Shown here: in pieces, positions 11,321 to 22,673 of the stretch | Numbering within the stretch: position 1 is the first letter of the stretch | Layout of the letters: each line of letters starts with the position of its first letter | NCBI RefSeq assembly: GCF_009730915.1 | Contig: NC_052481.1 | Coordinates: 22,208,233-22,272,232, forward strand | Length of the DNA stretch: 64,000 bases | Origin: Dioscorea cayenensis subsp. rotundata | Lineage: Eukaryota; Streptophyta; Magnoliopsida; Dioscoreales; Dioscoreaceae | Direction of reading: 5' to 3' | Program-made: the position numbers and the translations under genes | The notes under the pieces: generated by a model | Told to the model about the DNA's origin: nothing | Databases searched by the model: none | The model's input: the letters and a program-made list of their open reading frames with translations, nothing else

Positions 11321-11368
11321 GCATTTGTTACCAAATCACGAAGTTGTTCGTGATTTGGTAACAAATGC
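11321..11368. repeat. Perfect 22-bp palindrome with 4-base loop
   Basis: Bases 11321-11342 are exactly reverse-complementary to 11347-11368, with GTTG as the loop. The left arm matches ARID intron sequence (ATTTGTTACCAAA against ATTAGTTACTAAA in the intact gene). The right arm is an inverted copy that starts the foreign block to its right. AAATGCACAGGGAAG occurs again about 62 bases later. Confidence 0.9.
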
Positions 11369-13760
11369 ACAGGGAAGGAGTAATATGAAAGACAACACGG
11401 ATATACAGAAATAAAGAGGTTTACAAATGCACAGGGAAGCAACAATAACAACAACACGCAGCTGATACACCAAGAGTTTAATAGTTGTTTAGATGTAAAA
11501 CCATGCAACAAGGTTTATTACACACTAGAGGATCCATAAGTTAAATAACATGTCCATGACAAAAAAATAAACATGCATGAACTGAAAAGATACACAGAAT
11601 AATAACATAGAACAATAGCAAATGCTTAACACACTACCGCATCACCCTGCACCTACTACCAGCAACAGCCTGGGAGAAAAAAAGAGTGGTGAGCAACTAA
11701 TGTTACTCGGTGAGGGGAGGTTAGCACAACTCTAATAGAAATATACCACAACAATAACATAAAACTCCAAAATGATTCTTTACTATTAAATTAGCTAGTT
11801 TAGAGCATGAATACATATAATACTAAACTTTAATACAAAATAACAAGAAAGATAGAATAAAAAGGTATTCTTCCTCAATTAGAGTTTTAGAATATCAAAG
11901 TGTAAAAATACTAAATATAGAGTTCAAAATTATGAAAACATGCTAAACATGAAGCAAGTCTTCCACCATAAACATGTAAATCAAAATAGTTCTATTTGTA
12001 AGTATAACAAAGTAAATAACATGAGTTTTGAAGTAAATAAACACAATACTCGTGTCAGATCAAATCTATGGGAGACTGCCCTTCTAAAAGCGACAGCTGG
12101 GCTTTTCCCCCTCACCACAAATTCAATGTGACACTATAAAAGAAACATAAAGGTAGTAAATCTCAAACCCATCATAAAGTAACACCCAACACTCACCCAA
12201 CATAAAGTGATATGGAAACTTCCCTAAACCTTCACCGCGGCCACGGCTAGGTTTAGAGTTGCCAAAGTACTCATGCCTTTGACGTTGACCCATCGGTTCA
12301 CCGCATGGTGACAATTGCTACCTGATGAAATATCCAGTTAGGACTCTACACTCCCACCTGCACTAGCGCTCATAGTAATCAGCCGGTCTACCACGCCACC
12401 TTAATAAGTTAGCCGTGGAGATTGCCTACTGCAGTAGGGTATCAACATACAACTTAAACAATAAACACAACTCCACACAGAGTACAATAACCAACAATAA
12501 CCAACAATAATAATACCTCAACCATTTCCATAAGGAAATGATAAAAACACAAGTAAAACTCAAGTTTTTAACACAAATCAATTTACAAAATCCAACACAA
12601 TAGACAAAATAAAGGTTCTTTTCTTTCGATAACCCAAAAGGAGTTCAAGCTTAGATTACGCAAAATCAAAGAATTCCATGACGAATCCCAAGTTTCACAA
12701 AACAAAGATTTCGCAAACTCCTTGAAGAATTTAAATCACAAGTCAAAGATGAGCATTCAAACACCAAATAAAACATTCAAGATCTTAACAATAATAACTA
12801 TCATTCAACAAAATGCAAAATGAGTATAAACCAATAAAGATTTACTTAAGACATAAACTCATTCCAAAGCAATAAACATCTCAAAATCTATCATGAAACC
12901 AACAAAATCTCATAAAGAAAGATAGAGTATATATAAGCATATAAATATTGGTAATCTTCTAATAAGGTCATGCTTAATAAACCTCACTCACAAAATTGAC
13001 GATTTCTCTTCCTCGTAATCTAATCCTCGGCAAACTCTTTGTCTCGATCCAATGCTTCACCTCCTTGCCAATCACAACAAACAATATAAAAAATTAGTAC
13101 AAAAATCTAAGCAAAGAAACCCTAGGCTCCTTCTACCAAACAACCCTAAATCGATCCCAAGGTTGGTTCAAAGCTAGGTCTTAAGGTTACCAATGAAGTC
13201 CTAAGTGTTTGAGCTTCACTCTAATCCAAAGAAATCAAAGAAACAACTAAAGCTTATTAGTACTACAGTAAAATCGGCATTACTACAGTAAAACCGGCCA
13301 TAATACAAAGGTTTTCTCCCGATTTACAATATCTAACCAAAAAATTTCTTTATAAATATTCACAAAAATGAATAACAAGAATGAGGGCTCCACTTTGAGC
13401 CTAAAATCAACCACATAACTTGCTCAAATCGTAGGTTTACAAAGAATCCAAAATGGTTTAATATGAGTAAAATACGGCCTAAAACTTGAATCAAGACTTA
13501 TTAAAGTACTCACAAGCAAGGGAGGAAGAAATTTCTAGCTTGGTCCGCCGGAAACCAGTCGCCGGAAAAAAAAATCTCCATAGTTGTGGTGTTCGGCCGA
13601 ATGAGCTAAAGCAAGAAAAGAAGGAAAGAAGAGAGAAGTAATGAAGAATTCGTGATGCTACAATAAGATGTTGCTACAGTATTAGGCTAAAAACAACTAC
13701 AATACTGCATTGACTATAGCTACAGTAAAAACTAGTTATAACATGTTGGCTTGGCAATTA
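11369..13760. other. Unclassified repeat-like block, possible retrotransposon or LTR remnant
   Basis: No ARID homology, gene or conserved protein was seen in these 2.4 kb. The text is A- and C-rich on + with long CAA and AAC stretches, a GC-rich island at about 12220-12420, and repeated TACTACAGTAAAA-type segments near 13260-13300 and 13660-13730. It has the feel of a large plant Gypsy LTR on the minus strand, but I could not define both termini or a TSD. Confidence 0.3.
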
Positions 13761-14360
13761 ACCTCAAGATCTCCATCTGCAGGGTAAGGTGGTGAGCATC
13801 TTTTTGAAGGGTCTGATGAGGTTTCCAAGGTACTTAAATTGGAATTACTAGTCACGTGTTGGGAGGTTGATGAAACTTGGGAGGAAGAGATATCGGTGGT
13901 TCCTATGAATGGGCTTGTTGGGCTTCATCTTGGAGCGGTCTCGGAACCAATTGGGGGATGTTTCTCAGATCAGACTGAAGACCCCCTTGTGGTATGTGAT
14001 GTGAGCAGCTTTGTGGGCCATGATGGCACTATTGTTTCCAAAGTAAGTGAGGAGAGGCTTGGACTAAGTGATGGGCCAGATCTGCCTAGTGGGTTGGGGA
14101 TCGGCACCTCTATGTGTATCATCCAATAAAATTTGGATTATATTGGTCCTCGCTTAGAGAAGATTAGTGGGAACATCCACGTTAGTAGAGCCCCTAGTAG
14201 TCACTGCCGGAGGACCGATCGTGTTCAGGGAGGGGAGGATCCGAATCAGGAAGGAAGGCTAGTTTGTTTCTTTGTTTCCACTCTACCCAGTGAGAGTTTT
14301 ATATCGTCGGTCTATCTTTTTTCTATTTTTGTTGATATTTCTAATTTTTTTGACAACTAG
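13761..14360 (+). other. Coding-like segment of unknown origin
   Basis: Open frames of 96 and 75 codons (13839-14129 and 14133-14360) have balanced base composition, unlike the flanking AT-rich DNA. The first is acidic and glycine-rich. I recognise no domain. It could be a broken transposon ORF or a gene fragment carried with the neighbouring block. It is not homologous to the second exon of the ARID gene by eye. Confidence 0.3.
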
Positions 14361-15566
14361 TGGATTTTTCGTAATCGTATTTCTGTTTTAATAATGCATT
14401 GTAATCAAAACTAAATATTTTATGTAATAAAAATAAAAATATTAATTAATTTTTAAAATATTGAAAAAAAAAAACACATGTCGGGCACTCGGCAGTCATT
14501 AAAAACTTTCTGAATAATCAAAAAGACCTCCAGACAAAAAACAATACGACAAAAGAAATTTATTTGAAAACATGTTTTAATTTAGTCCGAGGCCGAGTTC
14601 TTTGTATTATTTATTTATTATGTATTATCCAAATTTTTATTTTTTTAAGTAATAGTTTTAAATAAAGTGATAAATTTTAAATTACCATTATTTTTTCAAC
14701 ATTTATTTATTTTCTACTTTTTATAAGTTACTATATGATTCTTCAGTAAGCCAAAAACTCTTCTAATTATTTTTTTTAATAATCTTTTAAATAATTCCGA
14801 CAAGAAAAATTTTTAAAAATCCCCAATTTCATATTTTTTTAAAAAAACTCCCAAATATTAATTAATAACTTGCTTTTATTATTATATTATTATTATTATT
14901 ATTGACAAAAAGTTACGTGCTTTCCACAACAAAGAGTGTTAAGTGACCGACAAACACAATAGTACATCAATTATGGCGATTTAATTTTTCTCTATGAATT
15001 TATTTACTCCAAAAGATATTTCATGAAGTAAACTGAGTTGATAAATATCTCTACTATGTCTCTAAAAATAACATCATCCCTCAGATCTGACATGACAAAC
15101 AGATTTAGATTTTTTTATATTATATTTATAATATTTTACCAATACGATATTTTTGAATAATAGAACAGAGCTTTTTTTATGATAAATGATCTAAACTACT
15201 GACGGATGTCTGATCTATAAAAAAAAATGACATAGAATCCTAGCGTAAAGCAGATGTACGAACGATGGAGCAAGACGTAGAGATTGTAGCCCACGTACTT
15301 CTTTTATATATCTATATGTTATCCAACATGTTTTACTCATTACTGATTGAAAATTTGTAATGGTTGTTATTATTCTAAAAAATAACAGATATTAAATGAA
15401 ATTGGATAATGTCATAAATAAATTCCTTATTGCTTACTTTATATATATGTGTATATATATATATTATTATTATTACTATTTATTTTTTAAAAAAATTAAA
15501 ACTATAAAAACTCATCCCCATTCTTCTTGTTCTCCGAACCCTTCCCGCCAAACCCACCCCGCCGCC
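14361..15566. other. AT-rich region upstream of the ARID gene
   Basis: No gene is visible. It carries ATT repeats (about 14878-14902) and TA/TTA runs (15441-15490) directly before the short GC-rich leader (about 15515-15566). The in-frame ATG at 15396 lies in this TA-rich tract and is unlikely to be used. Confidence 0.6.
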
Positions 15567-17443
15567 ATGGCGGATGTGGCGCCCCCTCTCGACGCCGGTG
15601 AGATCCTCCGGCGTCTCCAGTCCGCCGGGTTCTGTACCGATCTCGATCGATCCTCCAACGAGAAGCCCCATCTTCTCTTCAACCGCACCCTCTCAGCTTT
15701 CCTAACACTCCTCCGCCGGCAAGCCGAGCTTCGGCAGCTACCACCCGTCATCTCCGACGGCCAGACCGTGGACTTGTTGAGGCTCTTCTCGGCAGTGCGC
15801 AACAAGGGTGGGTACTACTCCATCGCCTCTGATTCTTGGGGCGATATCGCTGAGGAGGCGGGGTTTTCTCCGATCACCGGCGCATCCTTGAAATCGATTT
15901 ATATGAGGTATCTCTATCCTTTGGAGGTGTGGTTGAATGTGATTCCTGGCAGGAGGTCTAGTGGTAATGTTGATGATGCCGGGGCATTGGTGAAGATGGT
16001 GAAGTGGGTGAAGAATGTGGCCAAGAATCCTTTGGATCTTGAAATTTCTAGTGTTTCATCTGGTGGATCTATGATCAGTGATAATCGGCTTGGGGAGTTG
16101 TTCTCTAGGTTACTGTGTGCTCGGAAAGCCATGCTTCTCCGGGATGTTCCTTGGATGAGCAATGATGGATCTTTATGGAAGGTATGTCTTGTTTTTCTTT
16201 TATGAATATTTGATTGTGAGTATACTTTGCTCTGGATTTCTAGGGTTTCTGTTAGCTTGATGAAACAAAATCACAGTTTTTAGGATTTTATACCCAATTT
16301 TTCAGTACAAAAGGCTGTGGCAATTGCTTGTTTATATAGATCATATGAATGGATAGTTTGATCATCAGCATTAGTTACTAAACCCCAAAGTTTTGTGTCT
16401 GTGAATGTGGGTGGGCTTTGGCATAGTTACTGAATTTTTTGTGCTCAATTTTTTCAGTTTGGATGGTTGAGGGAATGGCTTGTTTATTATGTACATCACA
16501 TGAACAGATAATTTAATCTTCAGCTTTTGTTAGTCAATTACAAAGTTTTGTTTGTTTGTTTGTTTGTCTTTTGGGCATAATTAATGAGCTCTGTTGCATT
16601 TAGACAGGATTTTATTCTCAATTTTCACTTGGAATGGCTGGCCATTAGAGTGTCACCTGTTATGTTCCTAGTTTGTGCTTTTATTAGGCTAAAACTTCAG
16701 GGCATGTGCTTATGTTGTTGTCTGATACAATTAATGGGGTATTTAGGTCGTGTTGAATTAGAGAATTAGACAAACAAGAGAAATTTATGTTCACTTTGTA
16801 ATCGTTACTGCCCTCCAGTAAATCATACCCTTATAAGCTTCTCTCATTGTAGTTTTAAATGTTATGAAAGTGCATGGCTTTGTCATAAGATATTATCTGA
16901 GCATATTACAATGTATTTTTTTTTATAAAAAAAAGGAAAAAAGGAGATATCTTGTGATGGTTCTAACGAAGGTTATTTCCAATGTTTTCATTCCTACATT
17001 TACTTTGAGATTTGGAACACTGATTTATAAACACTCATTGTCACATTTGGGCAACTCCTACAATAAGAAAGTTGGTGAGGTTGATAGTTTGATCAGTGGT
17101 TTATATTTATTAATGGGTCTATTATGCAATTCCTTAATTTTATTAGCATAGTATTGATAAAAATCCATTACCTATATGCATGCGTAGTTGGATGAATAAA
17201 AAAGATCATGATGTTTTAGCCAAATATTTATTGAGTAGCCAATTTAAGAAGAATAACAAGAAATTGACTTGCTATCTGAAATGTGATTCTTCTGCATGCA
17301 GCTTACCCATGGTAAAATTGTGTTTCTAGTCTTGGTAGGACTTATTTGTTGAGTGTGACCCCTTGCTGAACAGGGTGTATGTTGGACCATCTAAAAGCCA
17401 TTGTCTTACAAGGTCACTATTCCACTCATTGGACAGTTTCCCA

Positions 17444-17482
<39 letters not shown>

Positions 17483-18618
17483 GAATCTCTGAGAGGTGTA
17501 GTTGTCATGCGTAGTTGCATGCTCTGTGCAATATGCATTGGATAATGTTGCATTTGTTTAATTTGATGTAACAAACTAACATGAATAGATTGTACTTACA
17601 TGTGGATATAAGTCAATATCATTCCAGCAAGCAGTACCCTAAACTCTGGCTAGTGAAAATATCGGACCTTTCATTGTAAAGGTCATACTACAAGTTATAT
17701 TACTTACGGTGACTGATATTCTAAAAACCATTCATGTTTCCATTTGTTTCTCCTATTTCTTGGTTTTTAAAAAAATTCTCTGCATTTAATTAGTTGAACA
17801 CTGACTAATTTTGCTGCACCTTAGCTCTGTTTCTTGAACAAAGTAATGCACTCTCTTTTCTTTTGAAAATTGATAACATCATGTGTGAGTGACCAAGACT
17901 AAAACTTATGATACAGCAAGACAAGCGGAAGATGCATCCAAGTTTTTATGAAGATCTAGATGGTCAATTAAGGTCCAGCCAGAGGATCAAGATTCTCAAC
18001 GAGAAGTCCAATTCCGATCTCTCTGATACAATTTTACTCGAAAGCAAATCTACTTGGGTAGACAAGTCTCGCGTTGGAGAAGCATACCAAGCCACAGTAC
18101 CTGATTTCTCCGAACGACTTCTAGAGGCTTCACTGGATCCTGATGAACTCAAGTGGCTGGGCACACGAATCTGGCCTTGTACTGGAAAAAAGAAGTCGAG
18201 AACCATACAAGGACAAATTGGTAAAGGTCGCGAAGATAAATGTTCTTGTAAAAGTAGAGGTTCCATCCAATGTGTCAGACTTCATGTTTCTGAGAAAAGG
18301 CTTGAATTGATGCGTGAACTGCCTCCGGCCTTCTTCAATTGGAGTCAAGGAAGCATCGGCGAGGATGATGTATCAAGATCATGGACAGCTGATGAACAAA
18401 GAAGGTTCAAAGCCCTTGTTCGGCTAAACCCATCTTATCAGGAGATGAATCTATGGGACAAGCTTAGCCAGAATTTTCCATTGCATGGAAGGCGAAAGTT
18501 GGTGAGCTATTACTTCAATGTGTTTGTTCTCAGGCTCAGGAGTTACCAGAATAGAAATTCTCCAGCAAACATTGATAGTGATGATGAGGACAATAGCTTT
18601 GGTTTCTTAGCTTTGTGA
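15567..18618 (+). CDS. ARID/BRIGHT-ELM2-SANT domain chromatin protein, 438 aa
   Basis: This is a plant nuclear protein of the group combining an ARID DNA-binding domain with ELM2 and Myb/SANT-like domains, thought to recruit histone deacetylase or other chromatin complexes. Exon 1 is 15567-16181 (205 codons), the 1735-base intron ends CAG at 17916, and exon 2 is 17917-18618. The start was chosen at GCCGCCATGGCGG, a near-ideal plant context, rather than at the upstream ATG in a TA tract. The ARID core is at about residues 60-120 (DLLRLFSAVRNKGGY, SWGDIAEEAG, SLKSIYMRYLYPLE). The ELM2-like part is at about 260-290 (VGEAYQATVPDF, KWLGTRIWP). The SANT-like part is near 360-420 (SRSWTADEQRRFKALV, NFPLHGRRKLVSYYF). 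The C-terminus is acidic. A decayed copy of exon 1 and intron 1 lies about 6 kb upstream on the same strand. Confidence 0.9.
16260..16660 (+). repeat. Imperfect tandem repeat in ARID intron 1
   Basis: Three diverged units start near 16285, 16413 and 16574. Each runs through a CTCAATTTT or CCAATTTTTCAG segment and a GGCTGT/GAATGGCTTG-type segment; the first two continue with CATATGAATGGATAGTTTGATCATCAGC-like and CAAAGTTTTGT segments. The same repeated structure is visible in the pseudogene intron at 10850-11345, so it predates the gene duplication. Confidence 0.6.
17446..17478. repeat. (GA)n microsatellite in ARID intron 1
   Basis: An uninterrupted GA dinucleotide run of about 33 bases inside the intron, likely length-polymorphic. 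Open frames crossing it on either strand are artefacts of the repeat. Confidence 0.95.
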
Positions 18619-18793
18619 TTTCATTTGATAGCCAAATTGAATTCATTGTTTCAATGATCAGAAGATTAAATGTGATTATTCATATATGAATTGGCTTTGA
18701 ATTTTGAGTTTTGATATGCTGGATGATTTGTGCAACTGTTTTTTTCCCTGCTGATTTAAATTGATTGAAAATGTTCAAATACTAATATGAGTG

Positions 18794-19025
18794 CCAAAGG
18801 TTCATAGCCTTGTGGTACTGGTCTCATTGTGAAAGATGTTGGTGTGGGATGTTCAAAAGGTCATGAGTTCATGTTCAGCTGGATATAGTGGTGATAATAG
18901 GTCCCCAGTTGTGGGTGCGGCCTTCCAATTTGCACCTCACGTTGCAAGGTGAGTGTGCATGAGTTGAACGTTCAATTCTTAACTTGTGCGTACGTTTCTG
19001 ACAATGCTTGTCTTATTTGTCAAAA
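18794..19025 (+). mobile_element. tRNA-derived SINE with 13-bp TSD
   Basis: ACTAATATGAGTG is present exactly on both sides (18781-18793 and 19026-19038). The 5' part has box A-like TAGCCTTGTGGTA and box B-like GAGTTCATGTTC. The 3' end reads CTTGTCTTATTTGTCAAAAA. It lies 175 bases after the ARID stop codon, so it may fall within or next to the 3' UTR. Confidence 0.9.
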
Positions 19026-19038
19026 ACTAATATGAGTG

Positions 19039-19711
19039 TTTTTTGTTTTTATTTCTTGACATTTTGTTACCAGATTATGGATGATCACTTGCCTGTAAGG
19101 ATTTGGTTGTTTTCTAATTGGTTTTCTTTTACATATACTCTTGTAATTTTTAAAATTGATTAAACCACCAAAATAGATTAGGAAAAAAGAGAATACAAGT
19201 ACAAGTAGTTAGGATCGGATTTAAAGACATGTTGAAAGCGTGGGAGGGCTTTCAGAAAATAACAACTAGAATGAAGCATCCATTAGTGAATGCTTCGTCA
19301 ATTCTAAGTCTCACAAGTCTTTGATTGGTTTTATAATTGGTAAAGAACTTCCACCGACACTAACAAAGGTTCACAAGAAATTGAGGTTATGTTTGATAGT
19401 CGTCGAGAAATTTAAGTCTCTTGAAATCCTAGATTGCAAATGAATAGAATAATAACATATGTGGTTATTCTTCTTCAACCAAATATTTCAAATCATAGCA
19501 TGAATAAGGAGCTTCTAGGTGTTTCAGCTTCGGAGAACCAAGTTGAACCTCCAGAATGACTAAACCTTAGCCATAGAAATTTAGTACTTACTAAGGCCAA
19601 AAAGTGAGCGATTTCAAAATCAGGCATCATAAAGCTATTATGGGAACAAGTGATTCATCGTCTCCATAGTGGTATCATAAAAAGGGATGTAGCCCTAGGT
19701 AGACTATTCCA
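19039..19711. other. Intergenic DNA without recognisable gene
   Basis: No coding region or repeat family was identified. It separates the SINE from the Copia element. Confidence 0.5.
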
Positions 19712-20207
19712 TGTTGGGAATCGGATTCCACCGATGATCGAGAGAGAAAAATAAACGTAGAATGCAATCACAAGCAAAACAAAACAAGATTTACGTGGTT
19801 CGGCAAGATTGTCTATGTCCACGGCCGCACTAGGGTTTTATTTCAATATCTGAAGCACATTACATCTTACAAGGGACTACCTATATATAGGAAAAAAACC
19901 TGAGATATATATATGGATTAGTATTATGAGGCATATTTGGATTAGAACTCTTAGGCATATCTGGAAGAGGGTAAATCATATCTGGATTCTAACCCTATTT
20001 GGATCCTAAACTTATCCAGATCCTAAACCTATCTAGATACAAATCCTATATAGGTACAATATACAAAATTATCAAACTATAATTCTAACCATATACAAAT
20101 TACCCTTGTATCATACTGCGGGGCCATTGTCCCCGCACCTCCAACCTAAACCGATGCTCTCTCGCATCCCCCGGGGTGTCACACAATCAGGCTCCACATA
20201 CCCAACA
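19712..20207 (-). repeat. 3' LTR of the Copia element
   Basis: On + it starts TGTTGGGAATCGGATTCC and ends CACATACCCAACA. It matches the LTR at 22195-22673 along its length with point differences and small indels. Confidence 0.9.
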
Positions 20208-20306
20208 ATCTCCCATTTGGAGACTGATATTCTAATATAAGGAGCTCTCTTATAGCCCTTATCTATGTAGCTTAGATGATGCTCCTAGTGCGACGTCTCA
20301 TCTTCA

Positions 20307-21990
20307 TCAAGTAACTTGGAGGCCAATTGAGGCCATGCATAGCTTTAGTTTTTGGATGGTTATACTCTTTGCTAACATGTTTGTTGAATTCTTTGCACTA
20401 AGTATTTTCTTCAGTGCTAGTGTCTCATCCTCAATCAACCACTGAAAGCCCTTCACCACTAGTCTGGCCTTGTACCTTTTCTTGTCATCATGCACTTCCT
20501 TGATATGGTACACCCATTTATTCTGTGAGCCTTTCTTTCCTTCTAGAAGCTTAGTCAACACCCAAGTCTAATTCTTCTCTAGGGAGTTCATCTCCTCTTT
20601 CATGGCTAACTCCCACTTGACAGAATCTTCCACTTGCATAGCTTTTGCATAGTACTCTGGCTCACCACAATTGTCTGTTCTCAGACTCTTTCTAGCGGAA
20701 TCATCAATGAAAGTGATATAGTAGCGTGAGTCTCCAAGAGATCTTACTGGAATTGGCCCCCATACATCACTGTGACATCAAATGTAGCTTTTCTACCTTT
20801 AATACTCTTGCAGACTTTGAGAAACTGACTCTTTTATGCTTCCCATAAATACAGTCTTCACAAAGACTTACATCAATTGTCTTCAAATCTGGCAATTTTT
20901 CTCTTGATGCTAACAATTTTATCCCTTTCTTGCTCATATCCCCATGTCTTTGATGCCATAACTTTGAATCAACTGAAGAATTGCAACTGATATTTTATCT
21001 TTGCTCTCCGAAGTCATGTATATTTCTCATCTTCCTGCCCCGTGCCACAATCTTTGCACCCTTGGTTATTTTCCACGATCCTCCTCCAAACACGGTAGTG
21101 TATCCGGCACTGTCAATCTGACTCTTGGAAATCAAGTTCCTTTTTAGGCCTGTGACATACCTGATTTCTTGTAGCTTCCACTGTGTTCCATTGGCAATCC
21201 TTATGTGACCTTCTTTCTTCCCCACAATCTCCAAAGGTTCATTATCAGCAAGATAAGCATTTCCATATTTTCCTGCAGCATAATTATGTAGCAATTCTCT
21301 ACAAGGTGTTGAGTGAAATGACGCACCTGAGTCTAGAATCCATGACTCAATAGGATTGTTAACACAGTAAACAAGACCATCATCAACATCTTCACTGGTT
21401 AAATTTGTAGAATCGTCATCTTTTGATTGATTCTTCTTATTCTTCTGTGTTGCCTTGCATTGACTACTGAAGTGTCCCTTCTTATCGCAATTCCAGTAGA
21501 CAATATCTTTGCGATCCTTTTTCTAACCCTTTTGTTGACTCTTTCCTTTACTTCGCATGCTCAAAGCTAATCCAGAGGATTCTCCTGATTCTTTTTGCGA
21601 ATATCCTCGCTCAGAATCAAATCTCGGATATCATCCATCTTCAATTTCACACTTCCTGACGAACTGCTCACCGCAGTTACTATCGTAGACTAACTCTTCG
21701 GTAGGGATGATAGCAAAATCAGTGTCTTTACTTTATCCTCAAACGTGATCTCCACTTAACTCAATTGAGTCATAATCACATTGAATTCATTGATGTGATT
21801 TGTAACAAATGCACCTTCTACCATCTTCAAGTTAAATAGACGACACATCAAATACACCTTGTTTGAGGCAAATGGTTTCTCGTACATATTTGATAGCGCC
21901 TTCATCAGATTCGATGTTGTCTTCTCTTTGACGATGTTGAAAGCCACGTTTCCTCGCCAATGTCAGACAAGCCACTCCAAGCACATAGCA
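20307..21990 (-). pseudogene. Degenerate Copia gag-pol
   Basis: In element order (right to left) the frames give a gag UBN2-like piece (21947-21756, with YEKPFASNKVYLMCRLFNLKM), a GAG-pre-integrase piece (21294-20995, with YVTGLKRNLISKSQID), and a reverse-transcriptase start (20561-20307, with NKWVYHIKEVHDDKKRYKARLV). All are separated by stops, frameshifts and deletions, and integrase and RNase H are largely missing. The element could not move without help. Confidence 0.8.
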
Positions 21991-22194
21991 ATCAAGCAGA
22001 TCCTAGACCACCTGCTCCATCTTCTCTGGCTTCTTCCCTGATAGCGGTTCATGCAGATTCCTCTGGTAGAGATAGTCTTCTATTTGCGTCTTTCAAAATC
22101 CGAAGTCCTTTCCATCAAATTTCTCAATTTCAAACCTTGCCTTCTTCCGGCATTGCTCCTACTCTTCTTCTCAAACCTAGGCTCTAGTACCAAT

Positions 22195-22673
22195 CGATGG
22201 GAATCGGATTCCCACCAATGATTAAGAGAGAAAAATAAAGTAGAAAATAATCACAAGTAAGAAAAGATAAGATTTACGTGGTTCGGCAAAGATTGCCTAC
22301 ATCCACGACCTCACTAGGGTTTTATTTCAATATATGAAGCACATTACATCTTACATGGGACTGCCTATATATAGGAAAAAAATATGAGGTATATTTAGAT
22401 TAGTACTCTGAGGCATATCTGGATTAGAACTCTGAGGCATATCTGTAAAATGGTAAATCATATATGGATCTTAAACCTATATAGATCCTAAACCTATCTA
22501 GATACAAATCCTATCTATGTATAATTTATCAAAATTATCAAACTATAATTCTAACCAGATACAAATAACCCTTGTATCCTACTGCGGGGGAATTATCCCC
22601 TAATCCTCCAAGCTAAACAATGCTCTCTTGTACCCCATGAGGTATCACACAATTAGGCTCCATATACCCAACA
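22195..22673 (-). repeat. 5' LTR of the Copia element
   Basis: Partner of the LTR at 19712-20207. On + it ends CCATATACCCAACA. Its other terminus has lost the canonical TGTTG (reads CGATGGG), which blurs the exact boundary by a few bases. Confidence 0.85.

Larger units (their letters stand above)
9204..11345 (+). pseudogene. Decayed segmental duplicate of the ARID-ELM2-SANT gene
   Basis: The sequence from ATGGCGG at 9204 follows exon 1 of the intact gene at 15567. Shared stretches include TCCTCCAACGAGAA, CTTCTCTTCAAC, GCAACAAGGGTGGG, TCTGATTCTTGGGG, TTTCTCCGATCAC and GCATCCTTGAA. After an inserted solo LTR it resumes at 10238 (TGTGGTTAAATGTGATTC, GTTTCATCTGGTGATTCTA, ATGATGGATCCTTTGGAGG|GTATGT). 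Homology then continues past the splice site into intron 1 to about 11345, so this is a DNA-level segmental duplication, not a retrocopy. It has a stop at codon 15, frameshifts and four or more insertions. No trace of exon 2 (ELM2/SANT) was found, so it is non-functional. Confidence 0.85.
19712..22673 (-). mobile_element. Shortened Ty1/Copia LTR retrotransposon (about 3.0 kb)
   Basis: Two similar LTRs of about 480-500 bases enclose gag and pol remnants that read on the minus strand. Just inside the 5' LTR (right side) the minus strand reads TTGGTACTAGAGCC, close to the usual initiator-methionine tRNA primer site of plant Copia elements. A purine-rich AAATGGGAGAT precedes the 3' LTR. The interior is only about 2 kb against 4 kb or more for a complete element, so much of pol is deleted. 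The flanking pentamers TTCCA and TTCAC are not identical, so the TSD has decayed or the ends have shifted. Confidence 0.85.

Noticed and set aside
15396..15566. In-frame upstream start that would extend the ARID protein by 57 residues
   Set aside because: The extension is a low-complexity Tyr/Phe/Lys run coded by a TA-rich tract; the ATG at 15567 has a strong start context.
17326..17574. Frames crossing the GA repeat in ARID intron 1
   Set aside because: Poly Glu-Arg or Leu-Ser runs from a dinucleotide microsatellite, inside an intron.
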